Assembly: GCA_030067055.1 (NCBI GenBank)
Contig: JASJAL010000245.1
Span: 1 to 11,751 of the forward strand
Length of the DNA stretch: 11,751 bases
Origin: Kiloniellales bacterium
GTDB taxonomy: Bacteria; Pseudomonadota; Alphaproteobacteria; Kiloniellales; JAKSBE01
Direction: 5' to 3'
Shown here: positions 6,112-11,751 of the stretch, in pieces
Numbering within the stretch: the stretch's first letter is position 1
How the letters are laid out: every line of letters begins with the position of its first letter
The notes under the pieces: model-generated
The model's database searches: none
What the model saw: the letters and a program-made list of their open reading frames with translations, nothing else
Told to the model about the DNA's origin: nothing
Position numbers and translations under genes: made by a program

Positions 6112-7032
6112 TCAGCCCCGACCGAGAACCTTCTGCGGAAGCGGCGTTTCGTGGCTATCTTGGCTGTCGCCCCAGACGAAGCGGATCGTATCGGCTTGGT
6201 TCTCCGAGGGTAGCTTTCCGAGGGAGATGATGCCCCGGCCGACCAGCTGCAGGAGCTCGCGCCTCAGGTAGACCGGCGCGCGTCCTTCGAAAACCACGTA
6301 GGTGCCGTTGGTGCTGTGGTCGAGGAGAAAGAATTTGCCGCGCCGGGGTTCGATCGTGGCGTGGCTGCGGGACACGTGACTGCCCTCGACCGTCAGGCCG
6401 TTGGCCGCGTCGCGGCCGAGCTGAAGTCGGTCGGACCCCTCTCCCAGAGCCAGCGTCTGGTCGCGATAGAAGAGCGTTAGCGGCGAACCGCCGCTGGAGC
6501 CCGACTCGGCGGCCTGCATCATGACCGTATTGTCGACCGCGTCGGAGACCAGCCCGTAGATCGCAACGGGCTCTTTCTTTCCCTTCACCAAGGCCTTGTC
6601 CAGAAACCGCGTGCCCAGGCGAGCTTCGGGCGGAAGGGCGCGAACCGAGCTCTCGGTGAAGAGGATCTCGTCCTCCTTGGCCAAGGCCGCGACCCTGGCG
6701 GCGACGTTGACCGCGTCGCCGAAGATGTCGCCGCCGCTCTCGATGACCGGGCCCAGGTGGAAGCCGGCGCGGATCCGCACCTGCGTCCGTTTCTGCTCCT
6801 GCATCGAAAGCGCGGCCGCAAGCGCCGATTCGGCGCTGGGGAAGGTGCTCAGAATACCGTCGCCGAGGGACTTGACCAGCCGACCGCCGTGCGCCGCCAC
6901 CGCCTGCGCCGAATCGCTCATCCAAGCATCGATCATCGCCCGCGCCTCGGCGTCGCCTAGGCGCTCATAGAGCTCGGTACTGTCGCAGATGTCGGCGAAG
7001 AGTATGGCCAGTTCCTTGGCCGTCTCCGGCAT
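6112..7032 (-). CDS. class III nucleotide cyclase fused to C-terminal FHA domain
   Basis: This is a soluble 306-residue signalling protein. Residues 5-165 form a class III cyclase catalytic domain: metal-binding Asp14 in FADICDST (12-19), Asp58 in KSLGDG (54-59), and the transition-state residues Asn109 and Arg113 in GDAVNVAARV (105-114). The nucleotide-selecting positions appear to be Lys54 and Asp106, the pair expected of an adenylate cyclase, so cAMP is the likely product. After a short Gly/Ser linker (about 170-183), residues 200-270 carry an FHA fold with LGRD (205-208), SHVSRSH (218-224) and STNGT (240-244), the signature that reads phosphothreonine peptides. There is no membrane segment. 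ATG at 7032 follows a good GGGAGGAG ribosome site with close spacing. Being next to a Ser/Thr kinase and PP2C, it is probably recruited or switched by a phosphothreonine the kinase makes, possibly on the kinase itself. This link is inferred. Confidence 0.94.
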   Translation of the reverse strand: MPETAKELAILFADICDSTELYERLGDAEARAMIDAWMSDSAQAVAAHGGRLVKSLGDGILSTFPSAESALAAALSMQEQKRTQVRIRAGFHLGPVIESGGDIFGDAVNVAARVAALAKEDEILFTESSVRALPPEARLGTRFLDKALVKGKKEPVAIYGLVSDAVDNTVMMQAAESGSSGGSPLTLFYRDQTLALGEGSDRLQLGRDAANGLTVEGSHVSRSHATIEPRRGKFFLLDHSTNGTYVVFEGRAPVYLRRELLQLVGRGIISLGKLPSENQADTIRFVWGDSQDSHETPLPQKVLGRG

Positions 7033-7058
7033 CAGGCTCCTCCCTATTGATCGGGCGC

Positions 7059-7088
7059 ATTATGCGTGTTTTGGCTTTGCCGTCGCAA
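7059..7088 (-). promoter_or_regulatory. candidate promoter for the cyclase-FHA gene, overlapping a palindrome
   Basis: On the minus strand, TTGCGA (7083-7088) and CATAAT (7059-7064) are 18 bases apart, with four and five matches to the consensus hexamers. The -10 sits inside an 11-base palindrome at 7056-7066 (CGCAT, T, ATGCG), which could be a small operator. The leader to the ATG would be about 20 bases. The rest of the 241-base gap to the oxoprolinase gene holds nothing further that I can support. Confidence 0.45.
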
Positions 7089-7273
7089 CACGCAAGCCCG
7101 CCGAGGCGTGGCACCGGCCCGACCGATCGGATCGGCCGGCGTGGAGCGGGTGGCAGCCAAAGCCTTAGACCGCCACGAAGATTCAACCCGCTTTGCCTCA
7201 GATCGGCGGCTCGCGCTCGGGTCAACTGCGCTAGACTTCGGCGTTGGAGCTTGCGGTGAGGGAACGGTAGGGC

Positions 7274-10200
7274 ATGGCAAAGGCGCAAAGGGCACGTCTC
7301 GCGGTCGATATCGGCGGCACCTTTACCGATATCGCTCTGGAAAGGGACGGTCGGGTCCATACGGCCAAGGTCCTGACCACGCCGGCGCAGCCGGCCGAGG
7401 GGTTCCTCGGCGGCATCGCGCGGGTGCTGGCCGAGACCGGAACCGCGCCGCGGGAGATCGGGCTGATCCTGCACGGCACGACCCTGGCGACCAACGCCCT
7501 GATCGAGCGCAAGGGCGCGAAGACCGCCCTGATCGTGACCGAGGGCCATCGCGATTCCCTGGAGATGGCCTACGAGAACCGCTTCGCCCAGTACGACCTG
7601 GAAGCCGAGCGGCCGGCGCCTCTAGTGCCCCGCGACCTGCGCTGGCCGGTACGCGAGCGCTGCGACTGGCGCGGTGGGGTTCTGACCCCGCTGGACGAAG
7701 CCTCGGTCGAGGCCTGGCTGCCGGAAATCGAGCGCCAGGCCATCGAGAGCCTGGCGGTCGGCCTGCTGCACGGCTACGCCAATCCGGATCACGAGCGGCG
7801 CATCGCCGAGATCTTTGAAGCCGCCTATCCCGAACTGCCGGTCACCCTGGCATCCGAGGTCTGCCCCGAGGTCCGGGAGTACGATCGCCAGTCGACGACC
7901 TGCGCCAACGCCTACGTCCGGCCGCTGATGGCCCGCTACCTGGCCGAAGTCGCGGCGCGTCTGGAGGCGGAGGGCTTCGCCTGCCCCTGCCTGGTCATGA
8001 CCTCGGGCGGCAACCTGGTGACCCTGGAGACCGCGGCCCGCTTCCCGATCCGCTTGGTCGAGTCGGGGCCGGCGGGGGGCGCGATCCTGGCCTGCCATAT
8101 CGCCCGCAGCCTTTGCGAGGACCGGGTGCTGTCCTTCGACATGGGCGGCACCACCGCCAAGATCTGCCTGATCGACGAGGGCCAGCCGCAGCTCTCGCGC
8201 AGCTTCGAGATCGACCGCGCCCACCGCTTCATGAAGGGCAGCGGCCTGCCGGTGAAGATTCCGGTGGTCGAGATGGTGGAGATCGGCGCCGGCGGCGGCT
8301 CGATGGCCCGGGTCGATGCCCTGGGCCGGGTCGCGGTCGGGCCCGAGAGCGCGGGCGCCGATCCCGGTCCGGCCTGTTACGGCCGGGGCGGCAGGTCGCC
8401 GACGGTGACCGATGCCGACCTCCTGCTCGGCCGCCTCGACTCTGAAGGCTTCGCCGGCGGCCGCATGACCCTCGACGCCGGGGCGGCCGCGGCCGCCCTG
8501 GATCGGACGGTCGGCGAGGGCCTCGAACTGGATGCCAGGGCGGCCGCCGAGGCGGTGACGGAGATCGTCGACGAGGCCATGGCCTCGGCCGCGCGGGTCC
8601 ACGCCGTGGAGCGCGGCAAGGAGGTCGCGGCCCGCACCCTGATCGCCTTCGGCGGGGCCGCGCCGCTGCATGCCGCGCGCCTGGCGGAAAAGCTGGGCAT
8701 CGCCCGCGTGGTCGTGCCGGCCGACGCCGGGGTCGGCTCGGCCATCGGCTTCCTGCTGGCCCCCATCGCCTACGAGGTGGTTCGCAGCCGCTACACCCGG
8801 CTCGCCGATTTCGACCCTGCGGCACTCAACGCGCTCTTCGCCGAGATGGCCATCGAAGCGGAGGCGGTGGTGCGGCTCGGCGCCCCTGCCGCACCGCTCG
8901 AGGCCGAGCGTCACGCCTACGTCCGCTATGTCGGCCAGGGCCACGAGATCAAGGTGACGCTGCCCGAGACAGAGCTGACGGCCGGGGACACCGAGACCCT
9001 GCGCCGGGCCTTCGAGGCCGCCTACGAGGCGCAGTACGGCCGCCGGGTGCCCGGCCTGGAGATCGAGGTCCTGACCTGGTCGCTGACCTTGAGCGCCCCG
9101 GCCCCGGAGGTGCCCGTGGCGGCGGAGACGCCAGCGGCCTCGGCCGCCGGGACCATCGCTCGGCGTCGTCTCCGGCTGCTGGGCGGCGAGGAAGTCGAGG
9201 CGGCGGTCCACCGGCGCAGCGACCTCGCCGCCGGCGCAGAAATCGCCGGCCCGGCGGTGATCGTCGAGGACCAGACCACGACCTTGGTCGCGCCGGGCTA
9301 TAGGGGCAAGGTCGGGGACGGCGGCGCGCTGGTTCTGGAGCGCCGGGAAGAGGCCACGGCCTCGGTCTCGCCGGCGCTGCGCCGCCAGGTCGCCTGGGAC
9401 CGCCTGATCTCGATCGTCGAGGAGCAGGCCCAGGCCCTGATCCGCACCGCCTTCTCCACCACGGTCCGCGAGGCCGGCGACCTCTCGGCCGGGATCTTCG
9501 ACCTCGAGGGCCGCATGCTCGCCCAGGCGGTCACCGGGACGCCCGGCCACGTCAACGCCATGGCGGCCTCGGTCGGCCATTTCCTGCGGCGCTTCCCGCC
9601 GGAGACCATGGCGCCGGGCGACGCCTACGTGACCAACGATCCCTGGCTCGGCACCGGCCATCTCTTCGATTTCACCGTGGTCAGTCCGGCCTTCCACGGC
9701 GGCCGCCTGGTCGCGCTCTTCGCCTCGACGGTTCACGTCGTCGACATCGGCGGCAGCGGCTTCGGGCCGGACGCCGGGGAAGTCTTCGAGGAAGGCCTCT
9801 GCATTCCGCCGCTGCCACTGTTCCGGGGCGGCGAGGCCGAGGACTCCCTTCTGGAAATCATCCGCGCCAACGTCCGCGAACCGGACCAGGTCGTCGGCGA
9901 CCTCTATTCCCTGGCGGTCAGCAACGAGGTCGGCGCGCGGCGCCTGGCCGAGATGATGGCCGAGTTCGGCCTGGAGGACCTGGACGCGGTCGCGGCGCAC
10001 ATCCTGACCGCCTCGAAGGATGCCATGCTGGCGGAGATCCGCGCTCTGCCCGCCGGCAGGTACGAGAACGCCATGACGGTCGACGGCTACGACCATCCAG
10101 TGACCCTGACGGCCCGCATGACCTTGGGTGACGACGGCCTGGAGATCGACTTCGCCGGCTCCTCGCCGATGTCGGCATTCGGGGTCAACGTGCCCCTGAC

Positions 10201-11014
10201 CTATACCCAGGCCTACGCCTCCTTCGGGGTCCGCTGCGTGCTGGGCTCGGCGATCCCCAACAACGCCGGCTCCCTGGCACCGATCCGGGTGACCGCGCCC
10301 GAGGGCTCGATTCTCAACGCGCCGCGGCCGGCGGCGGTCAACGTGCGCCACGTCACCGGCCAGATGCTGCCCGATGTGGTGCTCGGCTGCTTGGAGCAGG
10401 CCCTGCCCGGCTGCGCCCCGGCCGAGGGCAGCTCCAGCCTCTGGAACCCCATGCTTTCGGGCGGCCGGGGCATCGTCGGCGAGGCCGACTACGGCGCGGC
10501 GACGCCCTTCTCGGTCACCATCTTCCACTCCGGCGGGGCCGGTGCCCGGCCGGGCGGCGACGGGCTCTCGGCCACGGCCTTCCCCTCCGGCGTGCGCAAC
10601 ACCCCGGTCGAGATCACCGAGACCGTCGCCCCGGTGCTCTATCACCGAAAGGAATATCGGCCCGATTCCGGCGGCGCCGGGCGGCGGCGCGGCGGCCTCG
10701 GCCAGGTCATCGAGCTCGGCCATGCCGAGGGCGCGCCCTTCGCCGTCTTCGCGCTCTTCGACCGCATCGAGCATCCGGCGCGCGGCCGCCACGGCGGCGA
10801 CTCCGGCGCGCCCGGCCGCATCGCCCTCTCCGACGGGACCCCCCTGAAGGCCAAGGGCAAGCAGATCGTCCCGGCCGGCCAGACCCTGGTCCTGGATCTC
10901 CCCGGCGGCGGCGGCTACGGCCCCCCGGCCGAGCGCGGTCCCGAACGCCAGGAAGCGGACTTGCGGCAGGGCCTGGTCACGGCCGAGGCGGGCCAGGCGC
11001 GCAAGCGGGCCTGA
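7274..11014 (+). CDS. fused HyuA-HyuB ATP-dependent 5-oxoprolinase/hydantoinase
   Basis: This 1246-residue cytoplasmic enzyme joins both subunits of the hydantoinase/oxoprolinase family, which use ATP to open cyclic amides such as 5-oxoproline (giving glutamate) or hydantoins. The HyuA half carries DIGGTFTDI (12-20), HGTTLATNA (67-75), a second ATPase-type phosphate loop DMGGTTAK (289-296) and a downstream EIGAGGGS loop. The HyuB half begins near 706 (WDRLISIVEEQAQ) and continues with GDLSAGIFD, TGTPGHVNAM, GDAYVTNDPWLGTGH and a C-terminal PGGGGYGPP. The length is close to that of known single-chain 5-oxoprolinases, and no motif looks broken. ATG at 7274 is preceded by GGTAGGG. An M20 amidohydrolase starts 102 bases downstream on the same strand and may share the transcript. 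Sequence alone does not separate 5-oxoprolinase from N-methylhydantoinase activity; 5-oxoprolinase is favoured by the fusion. Third codon positions are very GC-rich compared with genes to the left. Confidence 0.93.
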   Translation: MAKAQRARLAVDIGGTFTDIALERDGRVHTAKVLTTPAQPAEGFLGGIARVLAETGTAPREIGLILHGTTLATNALIERKGAKTALIVTEGHRDSLEMAYENRFAQYDLEAERPAPLVPRDLRWPVRERCDWRGGVLTPLDEASVEAWLPEIERQAIESLAVGLLHGYANPDHERRIAEIFEAAYPELPVTLASEVCPEVREYDRQSTTCANAYVRPLMARYLAEVAARLEAEGFACPCLVMTSGGNLVTLETAARFPIRLVESGPAGGAILACHIARSLCEDRVLSFDMGGTTAKICLIDEGQPQLSRSFEIDRAHRFMKGSGLPVKIPVVEMVEIGAGGGSMARVDALGRVAVGPESAGADPGPACYGRGGRSPTVTDADLLLGRLDSEGFAGGRMTLDAGAAAAALDRTVGEGLELDARAAAEAVTEIVDEAMASAARVHAVERGKEVAARTLIAFGGAAPLHAARLAEKLGIARVVVPADAGVGSAIGFLLAPIAYEVVRSRYTRLADFDPAALNALFAEMAIEAEAVVRLGAPAAPLEAERHAYVRYVGQGHEIKVTLPETELTAGDTETLRRAFEAAYEAQYGRRVPGLEIEVLTWSLTLSAPAPEVPVAAETPAASAAGTIARRRLRLLGGEEVEAAVHRRSDLAAGAEIAGPAVIVEDQTTTLVAPGYRGKVGDGGALVLERREEATASVSPALRRQVAWDRLISIVEEQAQALIRTAFSTTVREAGDLSAGIFDLEGRMLAQAVTGTPGHVNAMAASVGHFLRRFPPETMAPGDAYVTNDPWLGTGHLFDFTVVSPAFHGGRLVALFASTVHVVDIGGSGFGPDAGEVFEEGLCIPPLPLFRGGEAEDSLLEIIRANVREPDQVVGDLYSLAVSNEVGARRLAEMMAEFGLEDLDAVAAHILTASKDAMLAEIRALPAGRYENAMTVDGYDHPVTLTARMTLGDDGLEIDFAGSSPMSAFGVNVPLTYTQAYASFGVRCVLGSAIPNNAGSLAPIRVTAPEGSILNAPRPAAVNVRHVTGQMLPDVVLGCLEQALPGCAPAEGSSSLWNPMLSGGRGIVGEADYGAATPFSVTIFHSGGAGARPGGDGLSATAFPSGVRNTPVEITETVAPVLYHRKEYRPDSGGAGRRRGGLGQVIELGHAEGAPFAVFALFDRIEHPARGRHGGDSGAPGRIALSDGTPLKAKGKQIVPAGQTLVLDLPGGGGYGPPAERGPERQEADLRQGLVTAEAGQARKRA

Positions 11015-11058
11015 GGGGGCGCCGCGCGCTAGATCCACCGGCCCGCTGCACCCGCAGG

Positions 11059-11087
11059 TTGCCCGGGCGTTCTTGCTCCGCCATGTT
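11059..11087 (+). promoter_or_regulatory. weak promoter-like pair before the M20 amidohydrolase gene
   Basis: TTGCCC (11059-11064) and CATGTT (11082-11087) are 17 bases apart, matching consensus at four and three positions. It is the best pair in the 102-base gap, but may be chance, and the gene may simply be read through from the oxoprolinase. A 7-bp inverted repeat (GCGGGCC at 11005-11011, GGCCCGC at 11040-11046) spans the oxoprolinase stop but has no T-run. Confidence 0.2.
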
Positions 11088-11116
11088 AGCCGCCGGTCAC
11101 GAAAGCGGAGCGGAGC

Positions 11117-11751
11117 ATGACGATCTCGAACCGGATCAAGGCCCTGGCGGAGGAGGCCAGGGGCTGGCGCCACCACATCCACCAGCACCCCGAGCTGCGC
11201 TACGAGGAGGTCGGCACGGCGGCCTTCGTCGCCGAGAAGCTGCGCGGCTTCGGCCTGGAGGTCCACGAGGGCCTGGGCAAGACCGGGGTGGTCGGCCTGC
11301 TGACCGGCGAGGGCGCCGACCGCGCGCGCATGATCGGCCTGCGCGCCGACATGGACGCCCTGCCGATCCACGAGGCCAACGACCTGGCCTACAAGTCCAA
11401 ACACGAGAACGTCATGCACGCCTGCGGCCACGACGGCCACACCGCCATGCTGCTGGGCGCCGCCGCCTACCTGTCCGAGAACCGCGACTTCGACGGCAAG
11501 CTCTGCTTCATATTTCAGCCCGCCGAGGAAGGCGGCGCCGGGGCCAAGGCGATGATCGACGACGGCCTCTTCGAGCGCTACGCCTGCGACGAGGTCTATG
11601 GCCTGCACAACATGCCGGGCATCCCCCAGGGCCACTTCGGCATTCGCCCGGGCGCCCAGATGGCCTCCTCCGACTACTGGGACATCACGGTCGAGGGCCA
11701 CGGCGGTCACGCCGCCTTTCCGCACACCTGCGTCGATCCCGTGGTCGCGGC
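11117..11751 (+). CDS. M20-family amidohydrolase, 5' part (hippurate / N-acyl amino acid hydrolase type)
   Basis: Only the first 211 codons are present; the frame is still open at the window end, so roughly half of a protein usually near 390 residues is seen. It is a metal-dependent amidase of the M20D type (HipO and plant IAA-amino acid hydrolase relatives), which cleaves the amide bond of N-acyl amino acids. Visible motifs are HQHPEL (22-27), GLRADMDALPI (74-84), HACGHDGHTAM (101-111) with metal ligands Cys103 and His105, QPAEEG (134-139) with the catalytic/metal Glu pair 137-138, GLHNMPG (162-168) with metal ligand His164, and GHGGHAAFPH (194-203) opening the lid domain. There is no signal peptide, so it is cytoplasmic. 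ATG at 11117 has GCGGAG six bases upstream. Position behind the oxoprolinase/hydantoinase suggests it hydrolyses a ring-opened or N-substituted amino acid; that substrate link is inferred. Confidence 0.93.
   Translation, partial: MTISNRIKALAEEARGWRHHIHQHPELRYEEVGTAAFVAEKLRGFGLEVHEGLGKTGVVGLLTGEGADRARMIGLRADMDALPIHEANDLAYKSKHENVMHACGHDGHTAMLLGAAAYLSENRDFDGKLCFIFQPAEEGGAGAKAMIDDGLFERYACDEVYGLHNMPGIPQGHFGIRPGAQMASSDYWDITVEGHGGHAAFPHTCVDPVVA

Noticed and set aside
1465..7032. A type VI secretion threonine-phosphorylation module (kinase, phosphatase, FHA protein)
   Set aside because: The kinase-phosphatase-FHA trio is reminiscent of it, but no type VI structural gene is visible, and the FHA domain here is attached to a cyclase. 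The window cannot rule out such genes further away.
7110..7140. GATCGG/CCGATC-rich cluster in the divergent gap
   Set aside because: Short self-complementary runs are expected in such GC-rich DNA; no spacing or T-run makes it look like an operator or terminator.
7622..11725. A 1367-codon open frame on the minus strand across the oxoprolinase, the gap and the M20 gene
   Set aside because: It is antisense to two clear enzyme genes with intact family motifs, has a low-complexity Arg/Gly/Ala/Asp-rich composition and no recognisable domain. Extreme GC at third codon positions keeps stops out of the opposite strand, which explains its length.

Overview
The window is high-GC, gene-dense DNA with short intergenic gaps and TTG-type promoter-like sites. 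Gene content and composition suggest a free-living alphaproteobacterium, perhaps Rhodospirillales-like. That placement is inferred from style and gene families, not from a marker gene. There are no RNA genes, CRISPR arrays, insertion sequences or integrases, and no gap without a gene longer than about 240 bases.

The left 7 kb (142-7032) is a signalling and cell-envelope island of six genes. It starts with a rightward outer-membrane-type lipoprotein carrying a LysM domain and TPR repeats (142-1422). This converges on a leftward three-gene operon (5022 back to 1465): a membrane Ser/Thr kinase with a periplasmic sensor and a C-terminal HAMP domain, a LysM-like polysaccharide deacetylase lipoprotein, and a TPR lipoprotein. 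Within this operon, adjacent genes overlap by 8 and 4 bases. Divergent from the kinase is a PP2C phosphatase (5260-6000). Convergent with the phosphatase is a class III nucleotide cyclase fused to a C-terminal FHA (phosphothreonine-binding) domain (6112-7032).

A kinase, its likely opposing phosphatase and a phosphothreonine reader attached to a cyclase sit beside three secreted lipoproteins that look built to bind or edit a GlcNAc-containing polymer. The working reading is an envelope-sensing circuit that turns a periplasmic signal into protein phosphorylation and then into a cyclic nucleotide signal, probably cAMP. The domains are visible in the sequence; the wiring is inference.

The right part (7274-11751) is metabolic and unrelated by content. 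A 1246-residue fused HyuA-HyuB ATP-dependent 5-oxoprolinase/hydantoinase is followed after 102 bases by the start of an M20-family amidohydrolase that runs off the window. Together they look like a route for opening cyclic amides and releasing amino acids. By eye this segment is clearly richer in G+C than the left part.
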